Origin: Lingula anatina
Lineage: Eukaryota; Brachiopoda; Lingulata; Lingulida; Lingulidae
DNA length: 64,000 nt
Reading direction: 5' to 3'
Assembly (NCBI RefSeq): GCF_001039355.2
Contig: NW_019773892.1
Location: 162,676 to 226,675, forward strand
A model generated the notes under the pieces. The model had not been told where the DNA came from and searched no databases. It saw nothing but the letters and a program-made list of their open reading frames with translations. Positions 51,367 to 63,369 of this stretch are shown here, one piece after another. The stretch's first letter is position 1. Every line of letters starts with the position of its first letter. Position numbers and translations under genes: made by a program.

Positions 51367-52510
51367 TTATTTACTAAAATCGCAACCTAAAGGTTGAAGT
51401 TTTACAATGTGTCTTAAATAATAAAATCATAAGGTCTTTTAAAATTAACTAAAAATTATAAACTAAAAGGACCAAAGACTTATAAGACAATTTGAAGCAG
51501 TAATTTACATAAAATTTAAAAGACTGTGTATTATAAAGGATGATTTAAAACGCTCCGTTTTTACTTTTGGTATTAAAAATTTGTTGCTGACCCTGAGATT
51601 TCTTGGGTTCTTTTGTTTAAACAGATGGTGTAGCTTATTAAAATTCTTGATTTTGTAAAAAAAAGTTCTTAAGTAAAACGTCTCTTCTCTCCCTCAGAGA
51701 GGTGAGATTACTAGCCTGTAGGGCATCCTTGTAAGTAAAAAATGGGTAAATAATTCTAAGAATTCTTGGTTGAAAAAAGAAAACTCAGGAGCATCTAGCT
51801 GAAAGAAATTCTCATTTACCTCATTTCTACTTAGCTCTAGATGTAATGATTGAAACTATTCTTTCAATTTGCTGTGTGTTGCACCCCTGGATAGTGTTAT
51901 GGCATGAAACGGATTGAATGCTACAACAGCAGCAACTATTCTGATATATTGCAATGCCAGAGTATCTCTTACAAGACAAGCTAGATGCCATCATTACCTA
52001 GCTAGTTTTTCAGTAATACAGTATAGATACCCTAAAAAGATAATGAAATCATGAGAAATCTAAAAGGAAAAATGTCATCAAAACTATGAATAATGACCTA
52101 CCATGATGATGTTATTGATATAAGGTGTGAAGGTCGCCATAATTTTGAGAATTTAGCTACACTTCAAATAAACTTTTTACACAAATTTCTTAAAAACCAA
52201 ATAAAAAACCCATTTATTTGGCTTTGGTGAGTTTGAAATAACTTGTCAGGCCTATATAACTTTAATTCATGTTATAGGAAGCAGACAGTCCCGAAACAGT
52301 TGAAAATCTTGAAAATCGCGCTAAAATGGTAAAAATCGCGCTATCATAAAATGCAAGTAGCAGCTGAGTTATCAATGATCTTTCATAAAAGATCATTTGA
52401 AATATTGTTTTTAGGTGTGTAACTAACTTTTTAGCTGGTTTTGACATATTTTTGGAATTATAGACCCCCCCCCCTCAAGACGCTGGGCAGTATCGAAAAC
52501 TTTGCTCATG
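51300..52510. other. (TAA)n tract and unrecognised repeat-like DNA
   Basis: (TAA)n at 51324-51365, then AT-rich sequence without a convincing coding frame. It could be a LINE 3' region in reverse, but no RT motif was found. Confidence 0.35.
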
Positions 52511-52529
52511 ATGCAAGAGTCAACAATGG

Positions 52530-53150
52530 GCGGGTCTCTCTTTAATATACACTCTTGCCCAAAATGGTTGGTACACGCAAATTTTGGGATACATATCATC
52601 CGTTTCTTTCATTATTATTGATATCATCAGATTAATACTGTTTATATTGTTAAATATGTGAAGCTGGAGGATTGGTAAAGTCAAGGAGAAACAACCAATG
52701 CAAATGTGAAAAAAGCTTGGATAATGGCCGCCAGACGGCGTGGCATACTGTGAACTAGAGTTGCAGCTCTTTGGAGAGGAATTCTGGTCCATTCATCTTG
52801 AAGGGCATCTCGCAGTTAATCTAGATTTGCAGGGGGAGGGTTTCTCCTCTGAATAACACGGCCAAGTTCGTCCCACATGTGCTCAATTGGGTTTGCATCT
52901 GGGCTTCTTGCTGGCTGTGGCATCAGCTGAATGTTGTTTTGACGGATATAGTCTGCAATCAAGCGGGCTGTGTGGGGAGTTGGATTGTCATTTTGCAATT
53001 GCCTCTGTATATCCCTCTTGCGAACGGCTTCAGGTTCTGCTGGAGAATGTCTCTGTATCTGGCAGCGTTAAGGTTTTCATCCAGAGGTAGCAATACCGTT
53101 GCTGCAAATGGCACCCGAAACATGTACAGAACCACGTCCTCCAGCTATGA
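52530..53150 (-). mobile_element. Tc1-like transposase C-terminal half, decayed
   Basis: The - strand reads RYRDILQQNLKPF, then after a frameshift QNDNPTPHTARLIADYI and ARSPDANPIEHMWDELGR, the conserved catalytic D and E region of Tc1 transposases. N-terminal DNA-binding half absent. Confidence 0.85.
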
Positions 53151-53189
53151 GAATGCGTAGGCTCCCTGGGGAGAGGCTGTTAACTGAAA

Positions 53190-53290
53190 ATATCCAGGAA
53201 ACAATAGCTGGAGGAGGTGGTTCTGTACCTGTTTGGGGTGCCATTTGCAGCATTGCTTCCTCTGGATGAAAACCTTAACGCTGCACCTCA
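53190..53290 (+). mobile_element. Second Tc1 transposase fragment, head-to-head
   Basis: The + strand reads GGGGSVPVWGAICS, the GGGSVMVWGG-type motif. It inversely repeats 53060-53145 of the adjacent fragment, forming a hairpin. Receptor-derived DNA starts about 50 bases further on. Confidence 0.7.
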
Positions 53291-53339
53291 ATATGTAGCA
53301 GTCGGGATCAGCAGCATTATCCTCTTAATGCATAAACCA

Positions 53340-54310
53340 TTGAAAATAAACCAATTTTTAGATTTAGTCTGCTAAAGGTTATACACTTGTTCAGGTTCAT
53401 TCTATTCTTGACGTCGAAGAAATATTTCATGGAAACATTCTTATTGCTGTCTTATATTTTCTTATTCGTCTTCTTCTTCTCCCTCTTCTCGCAATATTTT
53501 ATGAAATTTGCTCAGCCTTAAAGACGCGACAATCTTTGTAGTTATTATATGGCTTAACATATTTTTGCAGATAACGGCCACGGCGAATTGCAGTTACGAT
53601 CTCGATTTCGGTTCTTCCACCATTGCCTACAGCTACAGCCGCGGGCGTAGTGTCCGATCATTTTGTACCAACCGAGAGTTTCGGGGAAATACCTGCACAA
53701 GAACCGGGACCAGTAAAGTCTGCAGGCAGTGCTGTGTTAGTAGCTACTGTAACAGTGGTGCACTAGATACGTCCCAAACTACCACCACTGACACAGTATC
53801 CAGTTCCCAGAGTGCCTGGTTTAATATTAACATCTTTTACTTGCTGCTGTTCCATATATTTGCCTGGAAATAAAAGGATCCAGTGCACGTTTTAGACCCA
53901 ATATAGTATCAGTCATCTCATTTAATAGCAGTTTTTATAACAAATAAACAAAATTATCCTGGTAGACAGTATTCCAGAGCCGTTCACAGAATCGTGATCA
54001 AAAAGTCGTTTTCGGAACCCAATGTTTCCAAATCTTTTGAAATGCTGTTGCACTTCACTTTATGGTAAAAATGTAAATGAGCTTCATTGGTTTAAAATAG
54101 AATATACCATTTATATTAAGGGAATGGTTGCTGAATATTTAATTATTTATTTATTTATTTATTTATTTTTTTTATTCAACGTTTAGAGAATGTGTAAAAA
54201 ATGGAATGATAAAACGTAAATGCAGGAAGGCAAAAATTACCTAAAATTTAGCGAAGTGATGTGATGGCCAAACATGGGAAAGATGATATAAGGTTCTAGC
54301 GCATAAACAT
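53340..54310. repeat. Segmental duplicate block around the last receptor exon (unit 2)
   Basis: Second copy of 39425-40600. Homology begins immediately after the Tc1 fragments ending near 53290. Confidence 0.75.
53571..53873 (+). pseudogene. Orphan last exon (Ly6/uPAR second half + GPI tail), third receptor copy
   Basis: Acceptor TTGCAG ends at 53570 and the frame is open to TAA at 53871-53873. Contains QCCVSSYCN and the tail SAWFNINIFYLLLFHIFAWK. Its upstream and downstream flanks match those of exon H in copy 2. No exon G or SRCR exon was found upstream: homology stops near 53.33 kb next to Tc1 fragments. The Cys of the SRGC motif in copies 1 and 2 is Arg here (SRGRSVRSFC), leaving an odd cysteine count. 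Probably a nonfunctional 3' duplication remnant. Confidence 0.7.
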
Positions 54311-54437
54311 TAGATTTGCCATATGCTTACGTTTTAATTAACCATACATGCCTGCATGTAAGTATACGCAGAAAAGATTGTTCCACATATTACTAATATG
54401 TGATGAGTTATGGTCATAGAAGTATTGGAGGGATTCA

Positions 54438-54438
<1 letters not shown>

Positions 54439-54501
<63 letters not shown>
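54439..54501. repeat. (AT)n microsatellite
   Basis: At the junction between the receptor-derived and peroxidase-derived duplicate blocks. Confidence 0.95.
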
Positions 54502-54502
<1 letters not shown>

Positions 54503-56697
54503 GGCGCATGTAACAAAGAACTAAAGAATACATTCTTCGCCACTGAAATAACTGCCATTTACAGCACAAGTAGGGACATACAAGGTTGTACATTTTTGTT
54601 TATGCTCTTTGACGTAGTTCTCGTGACTACTTATTTAAAATTCGAGTCTGGAAATCGTGGCGCAACCTTGATAAGCAGGCGAGTCCTGGTACTTACAGTG
54701 TTATTAAACAATTTGTCCGAATTCCTTGGGGGGCTTAAATTAACCTTATTTATTAAATACAGTGGACTAGTGTTTGTAAATCGGTGATCCCTCGGTCAGC
54801 GTGACCAAACGTGTCAATATGCTGTAGAAACCGTGGGTCCTATATTGCACCAAAGGGGTGTAAACTTCTTAGGTTACGACTGCCGTATACTGCAGGACCT
54901 GGCGTTCGTGCGATAGAATTACTATCCTTGCGTGCGCTAGTTGCACAAAGACAAACGTTACTGTCTTGAGTATTCGAATGGAATTCCGATGGTATGACTG
55001 GGCCACTAAGGAGCATGCCGCTGCAGTCTTAATAGAATGAAAATTAGAACCTCAGTGAGAGACTAGAAGACTGCATTCTTCGGTCCATTTTAACTTACGA
55101 ATCAAAACATCATCTGTATATTTTAACTGAATTGTCGCTTAGCATACCACAGAATTAAAGACCACTTTTGTAAATGCATTCTTTATCAAAATAATATTAA
55201 CATTAAGGGAGACGTAAAATACGTCGGAGGCAGTATATATTCTAATTAAAGGATTTAAACAACTACACATTTGTTGTTCGCACAATTAACTAACAGTCTC
55301 TCCACATGCGTATCTTTTAGTGTTGTCTTATCTCAGGCGTGACTACGACGCCTTCATTACGTCCCATTGCTGCAACCGGACCTTGCGTTTTTCCGAGCGG
55401 AGTCGGATGGGGGAAGGGGGGGCGGCACACTGATAAACAGTGCAATGTTATCGTGGCAAATACGTAAGCAAGTATATGAACATTTACAAAGTCAGTTTAA
55501 ATATAAAAGGTAGGGCACGGAAAGAAATAAAGGATTAGTTGTTGTACATTATTTGTATTTTATTGTTATTTTAAAATCATCATTATAGTACCTGGGTGTG
55601 TTTGGCAAAATCAAACGAATGAAGGAATGGATACATTAATGTGCTTGGCTGAGGCCACGTGTATAATAACGTGTCTACCTCGTACTACAAGCATATAATG
55701 ACTACTGTGTATACATTTTGTGACATTTGAAGGTTTTTTTTTTTAATTGTGCTGTCATTTTTTTCACCTCTTTGGAAACCAGTGTGGATCACCTGCTTTG
55801 AGTATTTAGTTTTTCCTGTATCATGAGTCTTGTTAGATATGGAATAAAAACACGGTTTATATTTTCAGGTGATCTATTGAGAACAACAACAACAACAAAA
55901 TAAACATAAAAAGGTGTGACAACCTTTCTGAGCAAGGGTGTACCCCCACTGAAGTGGTGTTCACACAGGTCACAGAGATTGCTAATCTGTTGTTTTTCCA
56001 GTTTGTGCCATTTTTCCCAAAATGGTGTTGTTTGACTGAGGATATCAGCTATTATGGTGCATGCAGTTTGGCGGACACGCAGTTAAGATTTGCAGAATAT
56101 GTTATGTACATGCTCAAATTTTGTTTAGGGCTTTGTGAATATTAATCAATTAATTAATTAATTAATTTGTTTATTTACTTATTCATTCATTCATTCATTC
56201 ATTTAATTTTTTATTATGATGAATCTTCCCAGATTTTGCAAAGGAGTTTACGATTTTACAATGGAGTACAAGAACATTTCTATTAAGTTGGATGTGCCTA
56301 CTGGTTTTTGAATTTATTGATGGTCTCACAAAAATAAGGGCCTGCATGCCCCCCGCCCCCCAGTAAGGTCAAATAGGCCGCTATAAAGGCCTTGGCCTTG
56401 AATTTGACACCAAAGTACAATTACATGTACATGTATTCATTCACAATTACTATGTATTTTTTTGTATTTTATTTCCTTTCTGAAAAAATTACAAGTTTAG
56501 TTTTCTTTGTGTTGACAATAAATCCCCCCAAATTACTTTAAACTGTTTTGTAGACCAGTATCAATAGGTCACTTGCATATATATTTATGAACAGTCTGGA
56601 TGAAATAACTAGATCAGCGGCACCTTAGCAACATGGCATCATTAATATGAATAACGAACTGCAAAAAGAAAAAGAACGATGTTTTGTCCTAAAGAGA

Positions 56698-56700
56698 CTC

Positions 56701-56735
<35 letters not shown>

Positions 56736-56748
56736 AAGAGAGAGAGAA
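56698..56748. repeat. (GA)n microsatellite
   Basis: GAGA-rich run 3' of peroxidase copy 2. The equivalent site 3' of the intact gene (44505-44560) has a shorter run. Confidence 0.9.
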
Positions 56749-57231
56749 GGGCCATGAAATAATTTCTTAATTTATAATTATGCAAAATAAATAAATAAAT
56801 AAATAAATAGAGAAACATGCCATTTATGTGAAATAGTAACATTTATTTCAGTGAATACAGCTTTTACTTAAAGTAGCTGTTAATAAATTCTGGTGGAAAT
56901 AATTACAACAGTTTTCTTTTCCTTCAGATAAATGCAGCATATGTATTACACGGTACTCTCAAATAAGATGACAAATACATGTACCAGTCCTATTCTTTTC
57001 ATAAAATTTGGTTTCTTCTTATCCGTTATTCCTAAAAAAATAAACGGACCGTTTCCGTATCTTGAGTATAATGCATCAAAATTGTCATAGTTTTACACTC
57101 CTGATGAAAAAAGATTTGGATAAATAAACGCGAAGTTAAAGTTACTTTCAATGCTTTCCGTAGCATGACGGGAGGATCATATAGTCAAACTGACGTCTCA
57201 ATCAAATGTTCTCGCTATTTCTCGCGAGATG

Positions 57232-57618
57232 TTATGGTTGTACTTCTCCCAAGGCCCCTTCAGTGTATCCTCTGTGGATTAACTTCTCAAAGGCTCTGTC
57301 GTAATCACGGATCCATCGCCCGTTGCTTCGTGCATAGTCCAGCACAATCTCGGCCGTCCCGGCCAGCCCACAGTCGGCAACGTTCGCCGAGCAGGCTGTC
57401 ACGCGGCCCACGGCGTCGGGCTGGATGTTGCGGTACAGGCACATGTCGGAGTTCAACATGAAGAACGGAGGAGGCGGTGCTTGGCGCTTCTGACGACCCA
57501 CAAGTCTGACGAGGATTTCACGGAGAAGAGCAGCCTGGCTGTCTGACCCGTCATTGAGTTCGAGACCACGTGGACGCCCACCACGTCCGCGCCCACCCCG
57601 TCCGCGCCCGGGCCCTCC
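57232..57618 (-). pseudogene. Peroxidase copy 2, C-terminal part
   Basis: Reads from the Gly/Arg-rich linker (GLNGGPGRGRGGRG) to the same C-terminus as the intact gene (ending GALGEVQP). It retains FMLNSDMCLY with the proximal Asp. The 5' direction is cut at 57618-57629 by the foldback element; the rest of this copy resumes at 62855. Confidence 0.85.
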
Positions 57619-59599
57619 ATTTAGTCCATGAGCCAAAATGAAAAAAGGCCTTATTTAAGGATTTGGCTGCACCCCCCGTCAGGCAAAGGTTTTATGATTG
57701 ATTCTTGTAGTTTAGAACCTGAATTTTTCATTTCTGCTTGTTTCCGTCTTGAAAAAGTGTCCGTTTGTACCGGAAACAGGCCAAATCCAAGATGGCCGCC
57801 ATTAAATTCATGTGTCAACTGTAAATACAAAAATTGATTTAAAAGTTACTTAACAACTTAATATTATCAAAATTTGCACTGATCACAAGTACTTAGGCCT
57901 TCTTTGATTTTTCAGGCACTTTACATTTTTCAAGATGGCGACTGAATCCAAGATGGCGGCCATTTTCCTTACTTTTTGTGAAAAAATACAAATACCTAAA
58001 TTTGAAANGTTTGCCATTGATAAAAATGAACTGCACGCTACCAGTATGGGCAATACCACATGTTGTGAGCCTTACTTAAAAGGCTATTTCTGAGCTTTAT
58101 TGTTCAAGTTATGGAATGGGATATATAACTGAATGATTCAAAATGGTTTAAGGCTTATAGTTTAGGGTTGAAAAGTCCAAAATGGCCGTCAATTTTTGGA
58201 TCCAAAACATACATTATTTTGATTTGCATGTTGAAAAACATCATTAGCAAATTAATAATATTTAATTTTTGATACATTTATCTGTATTGCAATCTCATTT
58301 TGCTTCTTAGACACTTTATTCTATCAAAAAGTGGTTATTTTTGCTTCATTTATCATGATTCCAAGTTGGCCATTGTTGAAAATGAACTGCAGCTACTTGT
58401 GTGGACAATACCACGTTGAGAGCCTTACTAAACTGCATACAGAGTATATCTGTACTTTTTTGAACTTATTATTAAATTACTTTTGATCATAAATAACTTT
58501 TTCTTTGAATTATTCCAAAGAAATTTTCTCAGATTTTTACATTGCAATTAATATTCAAGATGGCTGCTATTACGTACATTAAATATGCTTATTTATCTGA
58601 TTCATTACTAATACGTAATATATATATAGAGAGAAATTAAAGAAACATTATTTAAAAACCACTGTGACGTATATCTTTAATGTAGCCTTTAACATCCAGT
58701 CCTTTCTTGCTACTTTGACCATTAATATTTCCTTAAATTCATCATATTTTACTTGTTTGCCATAAATCAATGACGGCTACCAATGAAAAAGAATTCCACT
58801 TTATAGTGAGTTGATTATAAATGAAAGCTTAATGTCTTTCTAGATCTCAAATTGAATGTCTTTTTCATGCAATAATTCATCTGCATTGAAAATGAATATA
58901 AAAAGCATAATGTACATGTTTTTGATAAAACTGTATATATTGCAGACTCCTTTTTCCTATTTTGGTATGATTTCGAAGCTTTCTCTATTTAAATTATTTC
59001 AAATGGTTCAAATATGACAGGATATCCAAGATGACAACCATACTACTTTTAACTGTGAATTCTTACCATAAGCCATTCATGTAAATAAAAAAGTAAAAAT
59101 AATCAAAATCAAATGATAATTCTAAAAAGTTATACATTTAATTAATTTGATTGAATTCCAGTCTCCTTTTGCTAGTAAGTAATGGCCAAAAATCATCAAT
59201 AAAGTCAAGATGGGCTGCCACTGCAAATGATTTTCAATTAATGGGTCTGGGACAATCATTACATCAAGTATTTCATGAATACATCATTTTAAACAGTTAA
59301 GCCTTTATTAAAAAGTTTAATTTTTTTTATATATTTTAAACCAGTTTCAAGGCTACAATATTCAATATGGTCACCACTCAAGTTAAGAGTCTTATGCAGC
59401 AATGAATGTCTCAATTTGGTATCCATAGTCTTACTTTGGACTCTCTCATGGCTCATCTTTTCCATGTTTTATAAGCAAGTTCTGTTTTAGAATCTACTAG
59501 CAAGGGAGGTGTTACAGGGTTTATGTCAGTATTTCTTGGTGATTTTGCTTCAAAGTCTATTCATTTTGCTGTAGCGAGTTGTTGACTTCTTTCAGTCTT

Positions 59600-60010
59600 T
59601 CTTTGAGAGACAATTAGATTTATTCTACTTTGCTCTAATGCTTACTCCTTTGCTAGTGTGTCACTGTGTGGAATTAAACAGGCTGCTTTTGCAAGTTTCA
59701 GTCCTTAAGTCTCAACCATGGTCTTCCTCTGAGATTGGTACCCAAAACCAATTGGTCAAATAGTGCAGGTGACAGCTGTTTTTGGGATTTTGCTATGCAA
59801 CATTCATCTAGATAATTCACATGTCCAAGTCAACTTAGTCTTCTTTAGCACAGAAATGCCTGTTTAAAACTTCTGTAATAGTTACTCTGGCTTGCCTGAT
59901 GATGCCAAAGGTTGTGTGCAAACACCTTTGTTTTAAGAGAGTGAGCTTCTTGCCCTGTGTTCAGGTCTCTGATCCATATACACACATGTATGGGGGAGCC
60001 TAGTATGCAT
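59600..60010 (-). mobile_element. Non-LTR retrotransposon remnant inside the foldback element
   Basis: The - strand reads VYGSET, LLKQRCLHTTFGIIRQARVT, ITEVLNR and, in another frame, LGTNLRGRPWLRLKD, the conserved tail after reverse transcriptase in many invertebrate LINEs. Stops and frameshifts throughout. Confidence 0.6.
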
Positions 60011-60016
60011 GCTTTA

Positions 60017-60185
60017 TTACCTCTTCCGAGAAGGTCACATTTTCACCTTTGTTTGTCCATTTGTTATGGTTTCTCAGATTGTTATCAGCCTAACTCAAAA
60101 AATTCAGGATGGACTTTAATGAAGTGTTCAGGATAGATCATTTTTAGGCTAAAAGTAAGTAGACTTTGGTGGTGATCTATTTGTT
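60017..60185. mobile_element. Fragment of a common metazoan interspersed repeat
   Basis: GAAGGTCACATTTTCACC, TTTGTTTGTCCATTTG and TTTGGTGGTGATCTAT resemble a LINE/SINE tail widespread in marine animals. Identification from memory of the consensus style, not a search. Confidence 0.4.
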
Positions 60186-61113
60186 AATTAGTTTATTAAG
60201 AAAGTTTGTTTAAGTCTGTGTTTCTCCAGTGTTTAGATCTCCAAATATTTTTCCTTTCAACAGAATAATGTTGGATTTTAAAAGAATTCATGGAACTTAT
60301 TGAGCAGTACCTATCCGTGAAGTGCAAGAATTACCTGCACCTATATATACATTGTATCATAAACATCATTTGTCACCTTGTGCTTGAACTCCTTCATCGT
60401 CACTTACATGTGCCATACATCATTCACCATCAATGTACTTCACTCTGCAGCACCACTTTATGAGTTCACTGAATGTATTATTATCCAGCACTGTTCTCTA
60501 AAGAGACAAAAGATGTTCTTGGAGATCCAGACTTTTTCTTGCAACTTCTTTGCTGGTCTTAGTTAATGATAGTGATTGCTTCCCGGATTTATACATGTAG
60601 AATAATGCTACAGCTGCATGTTATCCATCCCTTTTTTCAGATAAATTAAAGATATTCACCTTTTGGTTGCTTGAGGTTAGGATAATTCTGATTCTTCTTT
60701 ACGATTAACACCTAGCAGAATGTGAGAAATCTTATCACTACTACTACTAGTAAGTCCCTTTTTTGACTGAGATCCTGGCTCTTCCGTCAAGCTTGACAAG
60801 GAACTTTCAACAAGCAATGTACCAGTAACCCAAGTCCATTTGAAATGTAACAATAGAAGTGTTATCATATGAAAATTAAATTTTACAGCCCACCCCCCAT
60901 ATAACAAACTATTGACCCTTAACTTGTAAAGGATGTACATCACTCTTGTTAGGGCGTTTTGGGCATGCATTTTGTCTGCAATATTGAAAATTGTCATTTT
61001 ACTAACCTATATAGTTGCTGCTGAAAAAATTGCTGTCCCTTGTGTGTTATGCATCAATGTCTGTTCAAGAAAACGGCAAAGCATTTGAGATTCACTCAAC
61101 CTTATTAAGTACA

Positions 61114-61115
<2 letters not shown>

Positions 61116-61186
<71 letters not shown>
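61116..61186. repeat. (AT)n microsatellite
   Basis: Inside the foldback element. Confidence 0.95.
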
Positions 61187-61189
<3 letters not shown>

Positions 61190-61418
61190 CAACTCAACAG
61201 TATGTTTTCATCCATGTTTACTTAATTTCATTTTTGTTGGTGGTCATCTTGGATATTTTTGATGATTGGAGCTTAGATCATTACTTTTTGGAAAAATTAG
61301 ATTCTAAACAGTAAAAGGACACTGCAGTTTATGAAAATATATACTTTTATGATTTGCCCATCATTCAATTTGATGCTTTTCAAAATGCAAATCAAAATGT
61401 TGTTTGTTTTGAATCCAG

Positions 61419-62460
61419 AAATTGACGGCCAATTTGGACTTTTCAACCCTAAACTATAAGCCTTAAACCATTTTGAATCATTCAGTTATATATTCCATTC
61501 CATAACTTGAACAATAAAGCTGGGAAATAGCCTTTTAAGTAAGGCTCACAACATGTGGTATTGTCTATACGGGTAGCGTACAGTTAATTTTTATCAATGG
61601 CCAACTTGGAATCATAATAAATGAAGAAAAATTAACCACTTTTTGGCAGAATTATGTGTCTAAGAAGCAAAATGAGATTGCAATACAGATAAATGTATCA
61701 AAAATTAAATATTATTAATTTGCTAATTATTCAATATGATGTTTTTCAACATGCAAATTAAAATAATGTATGTTTGGATCCAAAAATTGACGGCCATTTT
61801 GGACTTTTCAACCCTAAACTATAAGCCTTAAACCATTTTGAATCATTCAGTTATATATCCCATTCCATAACTTGAACAATAAAGCTCAGAAATAGCCTTT
61901 TAAGTAAGGCTCACAACATGTGGTATTGCCCATACTGGTAGCGTGCAGTTCATTTTTATCAATGGCAAACTTGGAATAATGATAAATGAAGAAAAATTAA
62001 CCACTTTTTGGAGGAATTAAGTGTCTAAGAAGCAAAATGACATTGCAATACAGATAAATTTATCAAAAAATAAATGTTTTTTATATACTTATTATTCAAT
62101 TTGATGTTTTTCAACATTCAAATCAAAATAATGTACGTTTTGAATCCAGAAATTGGCAGCCATTTTGGATTTTTATACCCTGAACAAAATCTCAAAACAA
62201 TTTAAATTATTCAGTCATACATTTCATACCATGACCTGTGCAATAAATCCTCCATTAAGTAGTCTGAGATGTTTTATACTAAGAAAGGCTTGTTGACATA
62301 TCAAAACAAAAAGCCCATTTTATGTGGTGGCCATCTTGGATTAGAGCCATCTGTGTTCAAATGTACAATTTTGTGATAAATTTACTGGTAAAAATTAAAA
62401 ATATAGACTTCAACTTATTCAAATACATCAAAACATGTAAAATATTCCTAATTTTTGGTT
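61419..62460. repeat. Three ~360-bp tandem monomers in the right arm
   Basis: Units begin near 61421, 61784 and 62150 with ATTG(A/G)C(G/A)GCCA and continue with CTTTTCAACCCTAAACTATA. The same monomers lie inverted in the left arm from 58009 on, increasingly diverged towards the centre. Confidence 0.75.
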
Positions 62461-62854
62461 AATAAAAAAAAATTTCAAATATAGGTATTTGTATTTTTTC
62501 ACAAAAAGTAAGGAAAATGGCCGCCATCTTGGATTCAGTCGCCATCTTGAAAAATGTAAAGTGCCTGAAAAATCAAAGAAGGCCTAAGTACTTGTGATCA
62601 GTGCAAATTTTGATAATATTAAGTTGTTAAGTAACTTTTAAATCAATTTTTGTATTTACAGTTGACACATGAATTTAATGGCGGCCATCTTGGATTTGGC
62701 CTGTTTCCGGTACAAACGGACACTTTTTCAAGCCGGAAACAAGCAGAAATGAAAAATTCAGGTTCTAAACTACAAGAATTAAACATAAAACCTTTGCCTG
62801 ACGGGGGGTGCAGCCAAATTGGATTTTTTGGCCTTTGGCTCATGGACTAATTTG

Positions 62855-63282
62855 GTTGGCCTCCAGGAGGAGGTCGCTGTGGAGGGGGAGGCCGCTGGGG
62901 AGGCGGTTGTTGCGGAACCGGCGCTGGTTGTTGAGAATTCCACTGCCAGTGCCCAGTGCTGTCGGCATCGGGTGGATCTACATTCAACTGGGCCCAAGCT
63001 TGGTCTCTCAGGGCAATGTAGTACTCATTGTCAAACACGTCTCGGTTAGGCACCCACCTCCCTCTGAAGCCTGAATTCTGGGGGGCGGCGGCGCCAACCG
63101 TGTGAGCACCGAGCAGGGCGACGATGTCACGCGGTGTCATGTCGAAATCGGTCTCAAAGAAACCCAGGGTGTCCTGGAGTCCGGCATGACCGCTTGGGAA
63201 AGTATGGACCTCGGTCGTTGTCGGTGAGGTTGGGCAGTCCGTCCTTCCCCAGAGAAACCTCGGCCGCGACACAGGGCAACTT
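62855..63282 (-). pseudogene. Peroxidase copy 2, middle part
   Basis: Homologous to residues about 148-281 of the intact gene: PRFLWGRTDCP, DIVALLGAHTV with the proximal His, FRGRW and FDNEYY, then a longer Pro/Gln-rich linker. Homology ends at about 63282 on the N-terminal side, so the signal peptide and distal His/Arg are gone and the copy cannot make an active enzyme. It is separated from its C-terminal part by 5.2 kb of inserted DNA. Confidence 0.85.
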
Positions 63283-63369
63283 ATGTTTGCACGTCACTGT
63301 TTATCATTTATTCATTTTACCGGTCATCTTGGGCAGTGTCCTGATGAACAATGGATTTACTATTGGCTA

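Larger units (their letters stand above)
54500..57618. repeat. Segmental duplicate block containing peroxidase copy 2 (unit 2)
   Basis: Matches 43300-45430 with interspersed insertions. Apart from the peroxidase C-terminal part no gene is seen here. Confidence 0.65.
57629..62848. mobile_element. 5.2 kb foldback element inserted in peroxidase copy 2
   Basis: Ends TA-GTCCATGAGCCAAA and TTTGGCTCATGGAC-TA are inverted and lie between the two halves of the peroxidase, consistent with a TA target duplication. Arms of about 1 kb are built from diverged ~360-bp monomers carrying CAAGATGGCGGCC-like cores. The interior holds a LINE remnant and (AT)n at 61116-61186. No transposase recognised. Confidence 0.8.

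Noticed and set aside
62643-62843. Similar short frames at 57628-57837 (+) and 62643-62843 (-)
   Set aside because: They are the two inverted arms of the foldback element; shared because of the repeat, not because of a gene pair.
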